A stretch of 12,625 bases of DNA, taken from assembly GCA_002378665.1 (NCBI GenBank), contig DFSO01000078.1, positions 95,287 to 107,911 of the forward strand, in the 5' to 3' direction. Under the pieces are notes generated by a model. The model was not told the origin of the DNA. It saw only the letters and a program-made list of their open reading frames with translations, and made no database searches. A program made the translations under genes and the position numbers. Of the stretch, positions 1-7,440 are shown piece by piece (the stretch's first letter is position 1; each line of letters starts with the position of its first letter). The stretch comes from Loktanella sp. UBA3435 (GTDB lineage Bacteria; Pseudomonadota; Alphaproteobacteria; Rhodobacterales; Rhodobacteraceae).

Positions 1-349
1 GATGTATGCCGCACCGGGGCGTGGTTTGGCGGCCCCACAGGTGGGGATATCTGAGCGTATTTTCGTGATGGACGCGACGTGGAAAGACGGCGACCCGAGC
101 CCGATGGTTTTTATCAATCCTGAGATCGTGTCGGTGTCAGATGAGTTGGCTGTCAACAACGAGGGCTGTCTGTCGATCCCTGACCGCACCAGCCGCATTG
201 CCCGCCCTGCGCGTGTTGATCTGCGCTGGCAGGATTTGGATGGTGACGTGCAGGTGGGGTCGTTTGAGGGTTTTGCCGCGGCTTGTGTCCAGCACGAGCG
301 CGATCATTTAGACGGTGTGTTGTGCATCGATTATCCGGAGGCTACATGA
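1..349 (+). CDS. def: Peptide deformylase, 5' end outside window
   Basis: This is a zinc/iron hydrolase that removes the formyl group from the N-terminal formyl-methionine of new proteins in the cytoplasm. All three deformylase motifs are visible, numbered from the Met codon at position 2: GRGLAAPQ (residues 6-13), EGCLS (54-58, with the metal-binding Cys56) and HERDH (98-102, two metal His and the catalytic Glu). It should therefore be active. The frame is open to the window edge, and roughly 40-50 N-terminal residues seem to be missing compared with full-length family members. The C-terminus stops about 13 residues after the HExDH motif, so it lacks the usual longer C-terminal helix. Its stop overlaps the start of the next gene (ATGA at 346-349), which implies translational coupling. 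Family assignment is secure. The symbol def is used generically because another copy may lie upstream. Confidence 0.93.
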   Translation, partial: MYAAPGRGLAAPQVGISERIFVMDATWKDGDPSPMVFINPEIVSVSDELAVNNEGCLSIPDRTSRIARPARVDLRWQDLDGDVQVGSFEGFAAACVQHERDHLDGVLCIDYPEAT

Positions 350-843
350 CCCGCCCGTTTGTGATGTACCCGCATAAGGCGTTGCGTACCCCCGCCGCAA
401 AGGTTGAGACGATCACCGATGAGGTCCGGGCCATTTGGGACGAGATGATTGTTGCGATGGATAATATGCCCGGTGTTGGGTTGGCCGCCCCACAGTTGGG
501 GATAGGGCTTGCATTGATCGTGGTTGATGCCAGCGAGACCCGTGGTCAGGCCGTGCGCATGGCGAACCCGTCGATTTTGCACAGTTCGATTGAGCCGCGC
601 GAGCATGAAGAGGGTTCGCCGAATTTGCCGTTTGTGAGTGCCAAGGTGACGCGTCCGCGGGCCGTGACGGTGCGGTTTTTGAATGAGGACGGTGTCTGGG
701 ATCGTCGCGATTTTGTCGGGCTTTGGGCGACCTCTGTGCAGCATCAGATCGATCATTTGGCGGGCAAGATGTATATTGATCATCTGAGCCGCACGAAGCG
801 CGAGATGTTGGTGAAAAAATCGGCAAAGTTGCGCGCTGAGTAA
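346..843 (+). CDS. Peptide deformylase-like protein, probable pseudoenzyme
   Basis: A 165-residue member of the deformylase fold. The start is ATG 346, overlapping the upstream stop (ATGA), with GGAG at 337-340 as ribosome-binding site; a longer frame from 283 lies inside the previous gene and is rejected. Motif 1 is intact (GVGLAAPQLG). Motif 2 reads EGSPNLP, so the metal-ligand Cys is Ser91, and motif 3 reads HQIDH (133-137), so the catalytic Glu is Gln134. Both metal-binding His remain. From known family chemistry, losing Cys and Glu together should abolish or greatly reduce deformylation. The frame is otherwise uninterrupted and well conserved, so this looks like a maintained non-catalytic or altered-function paralogue, not a decaying gene. 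A role in binding nascent chains or in regulation is speculation. Automatic annotation would probably call it peptide deformylase. Confidence 0.88.
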   Translation: MTRPFVMYPHKALRTPAAKVETITDEVRAIWDEMIVAMDNMPGVGLAAPQLGIGLALIVVDASETRGQAVRMANPSILHSSIEPREHEEGSPNLPFVSAKVTRPRAVTVRFLNEDGVWDRRDFVGLWATSVQHQIDHLAGKMYIDHLSRTKREMLVKKSAKLRAE

Positions 844-849
844 GCCTGA

Positions 850-869
850 GCCTCCGGCGGAGGTATTTT
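850..869 (+). repeat. CCTCCGGCGGAGG-TATTTT hairpin element
   Basis: CCTCC (851-855) pairs with GGAGG (859-863) around a GGC loop and is followed by TATTTT. It fills the start of the 54-nt gap between the deformylase-like gene and fmt. I recall very similar CCTCCGGCGG(A/G)GG-TATTTTT strings as recurrent intergenic elements in Rhodobacterales genomes; that comes from memory and was not searched here. The stem plus short T-rich tail could act as a weak terminator or attenuator that lowers fmt expression relative to the def genes. Only one copy occurs in this window. Confidence 0.45.
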
Positions 870-897
870 CGATCGATAAAAATGGGAAGGAAATCGC

Positions 898-1797
898 ATG
901 CGTGTTGTCTTTATGGGAACGCCTGAGTTTTCGGTATCTGTGCTGGATGCGCTTGTGGATGCAGGGCATGAGATCGTGGCCGTCTATTCGCAACCGCCGC
1001 GCCCTGCGGGGCGTGGCAAGAAGGACCGCCCAAGTCCTGTGCAGGCGCGAGCCGAAGCGCTGGGATTGCCTGTCCGTCATCCTGTGTCGTTGAAAGGTGA
1101 GGTTGAGCATGCGGAGTTCGCGGCGTTTGAGGCCGATATTGCTGTGGTTGTGGCCTACGGTCTGATCCTGCCGCAGGTGATTTTGGATGCGCCAAAGCAT
1201 GGCTGTTTGAACATTCACGCGTCGCTCTTGCCGCGTTGGCGGGGGGCGGCACCCATTCACCGCGCGATTATGGCGGGGGATGCCCAGACAGGCGTGTGCA
1301 TCATGCAGATGGACGCGGGGCTTGATACGGGGCCTGTGCTGTTGCGCGAGACCTTGGATATTGGCGCGGAAGAGACGACGGGGCAGTTGCACGATCGTCT
1401 GTCACAGATGGGATCGGCGTTGATTGTGCGGGCGGTTGCGGATTACGCCACTTTGTTACCTCAGAAGCAATCTGAGGTTGGCGTGACCTATGCCGCGAAG
1501 ATCGACAAGGCGGAGGCGCGGGTTGATTGGGCCAAGTCTGCGGTTGACGTGGACCGTTTGATCCGTGGACTATCGCCGTTTCCGGGTGCGTGGTGCGAGG
1601 TTGCGGGCGAACGGGTGAAGTTACTGGGGTCGCGTCTCGCGGATGGCAAGGGCGCTGCGGGGCAGGTGCTTTTCGGCTTTACGATTGCTTGCGGGACCGG
1701 TGCCGTTGAGATCACTGTGGCGCAACGTGCAGGCAAGCGGGCAATGCCTGCGGATCAGGCATTGCTTGGGCTTGATTTGGGGCTCAGCCTAGGCTGA
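898..1797 (+). CDS. fmt: Methionyl-tRNA formyltransferase
   Basis: Transfers a formyl group from 10-formyl-tetrahydrofolate to Met-tRNA(fMet), producing the initiator used in bacterial translation. The 299-residue length is close to the family's roughly 300-315. The N-terminal Rossmann-type formyltransferase domain begins MRVVFMGTPEF. The catalytic Asn and His are in LNIH (Asn105, His107), followed by SLLPRWRGAAPI (109-120, the folate-site signature) and GLDTGP with catalytic Asp143. The C-terminal domain (from about residue 200) is the tRNA-binding OB-like part. The start is ATG 898, preceded by GGAAGGAA at 885-892 with 5-nt spacing. It follows the deformylase genes on the same strand, the usual pairing of formyl addition and removal. 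Its last 14 bp overlap the end of the convergent nucleoside hydrolase gene. Identification is secure. Confidence 0.97.
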   Translation: MRVVFMGTPEFSVSVLDALVDAGHEIVAVYSQPPRPAGRGKKDRPSPVQARAEALGLPVRHPVSLKGEVEHAEFAAFEADIAVVVAYGLILPQVILDAPKHGCLNIHASLLPRWRGAAPIHRAIMAGDAQTGVCIMQMDAGLDTGPVLLRETLDIGAEETTGQLHDRLSQMGSALIVRAVADYATLLPQKQSEVGVTYAAKIDKAEARVDWAKSAVDVDRLIRGLSPFPGAWCEVAGERVKLLGSRLADGKGAAGQVLFGFTIACGTGAVEITVAQRAGKRAMPADQALLGLDLGLSLG

Positions 1798-2695
1798 CGA
1801 TGTGGTCTTTGAAGTAATCGACGGCCCATTGGCCCTCGACACTGATCGCGACCTGAACCTTGGGGCGGCTTGTGTCGGCGACCGTTTGACCGATTTCCTC
1901 GCCCTCTAGGATGACGCGCAAACCGACATCTTCAAAGGTGAATTTCTCAGGGTGAGTGCAGGCGAGCACGGCTGTTGCGTCATGCATCGGGCAGCCTGTC
2001 ATCACGCCCACGCTGCGGTAGAACTCCAGATAGAATTTAGAGATTTGCTCGATGAAGTCGCCGATCTTTGGCGCTTTCTGGGCCATCTCGTGAAAGTCGT
2101 GCGGCGTGAGAAGGGTAAGCATCGTCGCGTCCAGCCCGATCATTTTGATGGGCATTTTGGTGGCAAAAACCACGTCGGCGGCTTTTGCATCGTGGAAGAT
2201 GTTGGCCTCGGCATAAGGCGTGATGTTGCCGTTATGCTTGTATGCGCCGCCCATGATGACGAGTTCTTTGATGTTGGTCGCAAAGGCGGGGTCAAGTTTG
2301 ATCGCGTCGGCGATATTGGTCAGGGGGGCCACGGCACAGACGGTGAGTTCGCCTTTGTGCAAGGCTGCCATTGCCACGAGGAATTCGGCAGCGGATAGGT
2401 CGGTGTTTGTGCCGATTTGCGGCACGGTTTCCATGCTGCCCATGCCTTCGGGGCCATGCACGTTGGCGGAGGGCGTGTAGTCTGTTTCGCCGTAGGGCAG
2501 GGACGCGCCCTCTGCCACGGGGACGGAGAAGCCCAGCAGATCGCAGAGATACCGCGCGTTGCGGCTTGATTGCGAGACGAACGTATTTCCGAAACATGCG
2601 GTCAGGCCGATGAGCTCAATTTCGGGCATGGCGTGTGCGAGTGCGATGGCCATAGCGTCGTCGATGCCTGGGTCAGTGTCGATAATCAGTTTCAT
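1784..2695 (-). CDS. Inosine/uridine-preferring nucleoside hydrolase family protein
   Basis: Hydrolyses the N-glycosidic bond of ribonucleosides to a free base and ribose. The 303 residues match the usual 300-330. The N-terminal calcium/ribose-binding motif is DTDPGIDDA (Asp6, Asp8, Asp12, Asp13). The central signature runs from VIMGG (146-150) through the GNITPYAEAN segment (156-165), and the C-terminal MHDA (237-240) supplies the last Asp/His pair. No signal peptide is visible, so it should act in the cytoplasm. The start is ATG at 2693-2695; its AGGA ribosome-binding site (2702-2705) overlaps the stop of the upstream RNase T2 gene, only 8 nt away, so the two are very likely co-transcribed and coupled. 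This suggests nucleoside salvage downstream of RNA breakdown. Base preference (purine or pyrimidine) cannot be read from the sequence. Confidence 0.93.
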   Translation of the reverse strand: MKLIIDTDPGIDDAMAIALAHAMPEIELIGLTACFGNTFVSQSSRNARYLCDLLGFSVPVAEGASLPYGETDYTPSANVHGPEGMGSMETVPQIGTNTDLSAAEFLVAMAALHKGELTVCAVAPLTNIADAIKLDPAFATNIKELVIMGGAYKHNGNITPYAEANIFHDAKAADVVFATKMPIKMIGLDATMLTLLTPHDFHEMAQKAPKIGDFIEQISKFYLEFYRSVGVMTGCPMHDATAVLACTHPEKFTFEDVGLRVILEGEEIGQTVADTSRPKVQVAISVEGQWAVDYFKDHIVSLG

Positions 2696-2703
2696 GTTTA
2701 GTC

Positions 2704-3333
2704 CTAGCGCATGGGGTCAAATTGAGCGGATGAGAGAGAGCAGTCGCGGATGACATCCGCGCCGCAGGTGCGGAAGTCGAGGTCGCGGGTCAGGCAGATG
2801 CGCACCTCTTGGATGTAGCCTTGCTGACAGGTGATGGTGATGCCGTCGCGGGGCATATCGGGGTTATCTTTGACAAAGGCGTCTTCGATCAGGGAAGCGG
2901 GCAGGGTCACGGTTTTGTCGAGTTTGCGGAAAACCTCCGGGCGGGTGACGCGGCTGTAGGCTTCGCGTGCGAGCGCGTAATAGTCGTCGGCTGGCAAGCC
3001 CGCGCAAACGCTGTGCTTGTTCCACTGGTACCAAGCGAGGCCAGAGGTGCCCATGATATCGGCCATGGCTTCGGTCTGTTGGCGTGAAGGTGGGCGCTCG
3101 GATGTGCGGCAGTTTGCAGGGAACCCGCGATCATATTGCGGCCAAAGCCCGTGCATGATCCAGCCGAAATCGGTGCTGTCGTCGCACTGCGGAGAGTTGC
3201 GGCTGTCGCCCTCTAGCGCGCACCAATTGGCCGACCATGACAGTGACAAAACGTAGTAATCGAAGTCGCCTGCGCGGTCCTCGGACCATGCAGGTGAGGC
3301 GAGCAGAGCTAAAGCAGCGAAAAAGCGTAACAT
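2704..3333 (-). CDS. Secreted ribonuclease T2 family protein
   Basis: Family members cleave RNA through a 2',3'-cyclic phosphate intermediate, usually in the periplasm or outside the cell. The 209-residue product starts with a signal peptide (MLRFFAALALLASPAWS, cleavage likely after residue 17). The first active-site block is HGLWPQY (61-67, catalytic His61). The second is WYQWNKHS (101-108), which keeps Lys106 and His107, but where the family usually has His-Glu it has Tyr102-Gln103. The mature part has eight cysteines (38, 50, 75, 110, 169, 180, 190, 198), enough for four disulfides and fitting an exported protein. ATG 3331-3333 is preceded by AGGAAAGA (3339-3346). It leads a two-gene unit with the nucleoside hydrolase. 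Family is secure; full catalytic strength is less certain because of the Gln103 change. Confidence 0.92.
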   Translation of the reverse strand: MLRFFAALALLASPAWSEDRAGDFDYYVLSLSWSANWCALEGDSRNSPQCDDSTDFGWIMHGLWPQYDRGFPANCRTSERPPSRQQTEAMADIMGTSGLAWYQWNKHSVCAGLPADDYYALAREAYSRVTRPEVFRKLDKTVTLPASLIEDAFVKDNPDMPRDGITITCQQGYIQEVRICLTRDLDFRTCGADVIRDCSLSSAQFDPMR

Positions 3334-3361
3334 TTTGATCTTTCCTAACGCGTGATCCCCC

Positions 3362-3389
3362 CTTATATATACTTCAAGTTCCCCGACAA
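3362..3389 (-). promoter_or_regulatory. Possible promoter for the RNase T2-nucleoside hydrolase unit
   Basis: Read on the minus strand, TTGTCG (3389-3384) resembles a -35 box and TATAAG (3367-3362) a -10 box, with 16 nt between them. The sequence around it is notably AT-rich (TATATATA) for this genome. Transcription would begin near 3355, about 20 nt before the RNase T2 start codon. Assigned by eye only. Confidence 0.4.
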
Positions 3390-3466
3390 TGCGAACCGGC
3401 CCAAAAATGGGTCAGCCCAGATTAAGGGCGCAGGAAAGCTATGTCTGCAAGTTAAGGAGACCATTG

Positions 3467-4219
3467 ATGTCTGATCTACCTATCATGGCGAAAGCCACCG
3501 CAGTTTGGCTGTGTGACAATACAACAATTACGTTCAAGCAGATCGCGGATTTCTGCGGGCTGCACGAGCTTGAAGTGCAAGGCATCGCCGATGGTGATGT
3601 TGCGACGGGCGTGAAGGGCTTTGATCCTGTGTCCAACAAGCAGTTGCTTCAGTCCGAGATTGATGCCGCTGAAAAGAACCCTGATCACAAGCTCAAGCTG
3701 CTATTCAACCCTGCATCCGCAGGCGAAGAAAAGCGTCGCGGCCCACGTTATACGCCATTGTCAAAGCGTCAGGATCGTCCTGCGTCGATCTATTGGTTGG
3801 TGAAGTTCCACCCAGAACTGTCTGACGGTCAGGTGTCCAAGCTGGTTGGCACAACCAAGCCGACTATTCAGGCGATCCGCGAGCGCACCCATTGGAACAT
3901 CAACAACATTGATCCGATTGATCCTGTTGCCCTTGGTCTGTGTAAGCAGGTTGAACTGGATGCGGCTGTGCAAAAAGCCAACGCCAAGAAAGCCAAAGAA
4001 GGCGGCGTGATGACTGATGATGAGCGTCGCAAGTTGGTGAGCACCGAGCAGTCGCTTGGAATGGCGCCAGAACCAAAGATGCCAAGCTCGATGGCTGGTC
4101 TTGAGGCGTTTAGCTTGTCTGATCCGCGTGACGACGAGGAAGATGAAGACAACAAGAACCTTGATGTGTCTGATGCGGAAAGCTTCTTTAACTTGCCAGA
4201 CGACAAAGACGACGAATAA
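3467..4219 (+). CDS. trcR: DUF1013 family cell-cycle transcriptional regulator TrcR
   Basis: A 250-residue cytoplasmic protein of the alphaproteobacterial DUF1013 family, which current databases name cell cycle transcriptional regulator TrcR; I rely on memory of the family for that name. Two helix-turn-helix-like stretches can be seen: about residues 20-45 (TFKQIADFCGLHELEVQGI) and about 116-140 (LSDGQVSKLVGTTKPTIQAI). Between them is a basic segment (88-104, KRRGPRYTPLSKRQDR), suited to DNA binding. The C-terminus (219-250) is a strongly acidic, low-complexity tail. The start is ATG 3467, with AAGGAG at 3454-3459; an in-frame upstream start at 3389 gives an uncharacteristic N-terminus and lacks a good ribosome-binding site. 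It is monocistronic, transcribed away from RNase T2 and closed by the terminator at 4241-4277. Confidence 0.88.
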   Translation: MSDLPIMAKATAVWLCDNTTITFKQIADFCGLHELEVQGIADGDVATGVKGFDPVSNKQLLQSEIDAAEKNPDHKLKLLFNPASAGEEKRRGPRYTPLSKRQDRPASIYWLVKFHPELSDGQVSKLVGTTKPTIQAIRERTHWNINNIDPIDPVALGLCKQVELDAAVQKANAKKAKEGGVMTDDERRKLVSTEQSLGMAPEPKMPSSMAGLEAFSLSDPRDDEEDEDNKNLDVSDAESFFNLPDDKDDE

Positions 4220-4240
4220 TCTCGTCTGAAATTGCCAAAG

Positions 4241-4277
4241 AAAAACGCCGCTCCGGTTTCCCGTGAGCGGCGTTTTT
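4241..4277. terminator. Bidirectional intrinsic terminator
   Basis: AAAAACGCCGCTC (4241-4253) and GAGCGGCGTTTTT (4265-4277) are perfect 13-bp complements around an 11-nt loop. The stem core is GC-rich, with a T-run at the 3' end on either strand. It sits between the convergent trcR stop (4219) and the RND pump stop (4282), so it can end both transcripts. This is the clearest regulatory structure in the window. Confidence 0.92.
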
Positions 4278-4281
4278 GTGT

Positions 4282-7200
4282 TTAGGCGGTTGGTTCCGCG
4301 CCTGATTTGGCAGCGCGTCGTTCAGCGATCCGTATATTGAGCCGTTCCCATGCTTGGCCTGTATTATAGCCAAATATCAACATTGCTGGTGTAACCACGA
4401 GGGTGAGAACTGTTGCAACTGTCAGGCCGCCTGCAATCGCGCTGGAGAGTTCTGTCCACCACTGGGTTGACGGCGCGCCATAGACGATTTCGCGGGTATA
4501 GAAGTTGATGTTCAGCCCGATCACCATTGGCATCAGGCCAAGTGCTGTGGTGACGGAGGTGAGCATGACTGGGCGCAAACGCTGCGCACCTGTGCGAAGT
4601 GCCGCTTCTCTTGCAGCTAAGCCAGTTTTGCGCAGATCGTTGTAGGTGTCGATCAGGATGATGTTGTTGTTCACCACAATTCCCGCGAGCGCGATCACAC
4701 CGATCCCGCCCATGACGATGCCAAACGGCCTGCCAGTGACCAGAAGACCAAGCAGAACCCCTGCGATGGAGAAGATAATCGCGGACATCACGATGAAGGC
4801 TTGGAAGAAGTTGTTGAACTGCACGAGCAGGATCAGGAACATCAAAAGGATCGCGGAGGCAAAGGCACCGCCGAGGAAGATCATCGAATCGATTTGATCT
4901 TGGGCCTCGCCACCGAATGTCCAAGTGACGCCGTCGGGCAGGCCCGTCTTTTCGAGATAGGTCTTCAGCTTGGTGACTTGTTCATCGACCAGCACGTCGG
5001 AGGCGACGTTGGATTGCACGGTAATCACCCGCTCTTGGTCCACGCGGTTGATGGTACCGGTGCGCGGAGATGGCTCGAAGGTCACAAAGTTCGAGATCGG
5101 CACGAGCCCTGCGTTGGTCGGCACGCGGAGCGATTCGAGTTCTTCGAGCGTCCTGTCCGCAGACGGGAAGCGCACGCGAATATCAACCGAGCCGTCCACA
5201 TCATCGGGGCGGTAATCAGCGACGGTGATGCCTTGGGTCAACAGTTTCACCGCTTGTCCCAACAGCGAAACGTCAGCCCCAAAGCGGGCCGCCTCGGAGC
5301 GGTCAACCTTGAGGCGCCATTCGACGCCCGGCAGCGGGCTGGTGTCGGTCACATCGGTAAAGCCGCCGATGACATCCATTTGATCGCGCACGACCTCGAG
5401 TGCCGCAAGCCGCGCGGCATTATCGTTGGAGATCAGTTTGAGGTTGATGGGTTTGCCACCACTTGGTCCGCCTTGCGCGATTTCCACTTGGATATCGATG
5501 CCCGCAATGTCGGCCATATCCTCGCGGATTTCGGCGCTCAGCACGTCGGCGGTGCGGCGTGTGTCCCAATCCATCAACTCAAGTTGAATTGTCCCGATCG
5601 TCTCGGCGTCTTCGTTTTGTTCGGCCGTGGTGCGCGCGTAGACGCTGCGGATCTCGTCCATCTGGAGAAGGCGTGTTTCGACTTGATTAACCAAAGCGTC
5701 CCGTTCGTAGATCGAAAAGTTGTCGCGGGCGCGCACCTGAACTTGCATGAAATCAGGTTCCGTACTTGGGAAGAATGTCACCCCGTTTCCAAATTGCCCA
5801 TAAAGGCTAAAGCTGCCCAAAAGCATCGCAATCGCAAATAGGATCGTTGTGAAAGGGCGCAGGATCGCCCAGTTCAGGATGCGCACGTAAAAACCAGTGC
5901 CACCGCGCAGACGACGCGGATCGCCGAATTCGGTCTCGTAAAATGTCTGTTTGTCGCGTGTCGAAAGCGGACGGCGTTTGCCAATGATTCCCCCCACGAC
6001 AGGAATAAAGATCAAGGCCATAAACAGCGAGGCGGTGAGGGTCAGGATCACGGTGATCGGCATGAATTTCATGAATTGACCTACCATGCTGTCCCAAAAC
6101 AGAAGCGGCAAAAACACCGAAACGGTTGTGAGCGTGGAGGCAATGATTGGCCACGCCATGCGTTTGGCGGCGTCACGATAGGCTGCTTTTGGCTCCAACC
6201 CGTCTTGCAGGTTTCTGTCCGCAAGTTCCACGGTCACAATTGCCCCGTCAACGAGCATACCCACCACAAGGATCAGCGAGAACAGCACGATCATGTTCAT
6301 CGTGTAGCCCATGAACCATAGGGCCGCGACGCCTGTCAGAAACGCGCCGGGAATAGAGATGCCGACGAGAAGCGCTGAGCGAAGCCCAAGTGCCCAAACG
6401 ATCACGATCATCACCAAAAGGATCGCTGCGATCACGTTGGCCTCTAGGTCTGTCAAAAGCGAGGTCACTTGCTTGCTTTCGTCTTGCAGGTAGTTGACCT
6501 TGACGGTCTCGGGCCAGCCCAATTGCGTCTTGGCGATCACCTCTTTGGCGGCGGCGACGGTTTCGATGATGTTGGCCCCTGACCGCTTTTTCAGTTCCAT
6601 CGCCAATGCAGGTTGGCCATTGATGCGTGCAAAGCTGCTGGGGTCTTCAAAGGTGCGACGCACGGTGGCCACATCTCCAAATGTTACAACCGTATCGCCG
6701 CGCACTTTGACGGGCATTTCCATCACGTCTTCGACGTTCTCAATCAGACCCGGCACCTTAAGGACAAGGCGACCAGCGCCGCTCTCGATGGCGCCTGCCG
6801 CAATCAGGCGGTTGTTGCGGCTAATCTGGCCGATGAGTTCATCAAACGAGATGTTGTAGGTCTCAAAAACAGTGGGGTCGAGCAGGACTTCCAAAAGCTC
6901 GGTGCGCTCGCCAGCGACATCAACTTCGAGAACGCCGGGGAGGGCTTCGAGGTTGCGTTGCAATTGGTTTCCCAGTTCATTGAGCGTTCTTTCGGGCACA
7001 GGACCAGAGAGAATAACTGTCAGAATAGGGAAGAGGGCCGTGTTGATTTCCGTAACGGACGGGTCGCGGGCATCGTCGGGCAGGTTCGGCTTTGCCCGGT
7101 CAACAGCTTCGCGGACCTTATCGATCGCTGCCGTTACATCGCCGCCTGGTTCAAACTCAAGCTGGACGTTGCCAAACCCTTCGCCCGCATGTGCGGTCAT

Positions 7201-7440
7201 CGATTTCAAACCCGTCAACGAGGACAGTTCGGTTTCAAGCGGATCAATCAAAAGACGTTCGCTGTCTTCGGGAGAAATGCCGTCAATTCCTGTGGCGACA
7301 TAGGCCAAGGGGATTGGCACTTCGGGCATGCTTTCCTTTGGAATGGAGGAATACGACAATGCGCCGACCATCAGGATCGCGATGAAAAGGAGCGCGACGA
7401 CACGCGCCCTTGAGAATGCTGCGTCGATGATTGCGTTCAT
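4282..7440 (-). CDS. RND-family efflux pump, inner-membrane permease
   Basis: A 1052-residue proton-driven exporter of the AcrB/HAE1-like type, which works in the inner membrane with a periplasmic adaptor and an outer-membrane channel. It has the usual doubled layout: TM1 (about 12-31), a large periplasmic porter loop (about 32-335), TM2-6 (about 336-483), TM7 (about 529-547), a second porter loop and TM8-12 (about 853-1025). In TM4 the proton-relay motif is GMLVDGAIV, so only Asp398 of the usual Asp-Asp pair remains (the second is Gly399). In TM10 the position of the conserved Lys is Asn924 in GIVVNNN. The start is ATG 7438-7440, overlapping the adaptor stop (ATGA). No outer-membrane channel gene lies in the window, so a shared TolC-type partner is likely. 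The substrate cannot be predicted. Confidence 0.95.
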   Translation of the reverse strand: MNAIIDAAFSRARVVALLFIAILMVGALSYSSIPKESMPEVPIPLAYVATGIDGISPEDSERLLIDPLETELSSLTGLKSMTAHAGEGFGNVQLEFEPGGDVTAAIDKVREAVDRAKPNLPDDARDPSVTEINTALFPILTVILSGPVPERTLNELGNQLQRNLEALPGVLEVDVAGERTELLEVLLDPTVFETYNISFDELIGQISRNNRLIAAGAIESGAGRLVLKVPGLIENVEDVMEMPVKVRGDTVVTFGDVATVRRTFEDPSSFARINGQPALAMELKKRSGANIIETVAAAKEVIAKTQLGWPETVKVNYLQDESKQVTSLLTDLEANVIAAILLVMIVIVWALGLRSALLVGISIPGAFLTGVAALWFMGYTMNMIVLFSLILVVGMLVDGAIVTVELADRNLQDGLEPKAAYRDAAKRMAWPIIASTLTTVSVFLPLLFWDSMVGQFMKFMPITVILTLTASLFMALIFIPVVGGIIGKRRPLSTRDKQTFYETEFGDPRRLRGGTGFYVRILNWAILRPFTTILFAIAMLLGSFSLYGQFGNGVTFFPSTEPDFMQVQVRARDNFSIYERDALVNQVETRLLQMDEIRSVYARTTAEQNEDAETIGTIQLELMDWDTRRTADVLSAEIREDMADIAGIDIQVEIAQGGPSGGKPINLKLISNDNAARLAALEVVRDQMDVIGGFTDVTDTSPLPGVEWRLKVDRSEAARFGADVSLLGQAVKLLTQGITVADYRPDDVDGSVDIRVRFPSADRTLEELESLRVPTNAGLVPISNFVTFEPSPRTGTINRVDQERVITVQSNVASDVLVDEQVTKLKTYLEKTGLPDGVTWTFGGEAQDQIDSMIFLGGAFASAILLMFLILLVQFNNFFQAFIVMSAIIFSIAGVLLGLLVTGRPFGIVMGGIGVIALAGIVVNNNIILIDTYNDLRKTGLAAREAALRTGAQRLRPVMLTSVTTALGLMPMVIGLNINFYTREIVYGAPSTQWWTELSSAIAGGLTVATVLTLVVTPAMLIFGYNTGQAWERLNIRIAERRAAKSGAEPTA

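Noticed and set aside
331..1392. 353-codon open frame on the - strand across the deformylase-like gene and fmt
   Set aside because: Arg/His-rich product with no motif; the opposite strand carries two well-supported genes.
3398..3413. GGCCCA-AAAAT-GGGTC hairpin upstream of trcR
   Set aside because: Only a 5-6 bp stem including a mismatch or G-T pair, with no T-run; within what chance gives.
4801..5841. 346-codon open frame on the + strand inside the RND pump gene
   Set aside because: Antisense shadow of a clearly coding gene; composition is His/Arg/Asp-rich with no recognisable domain.
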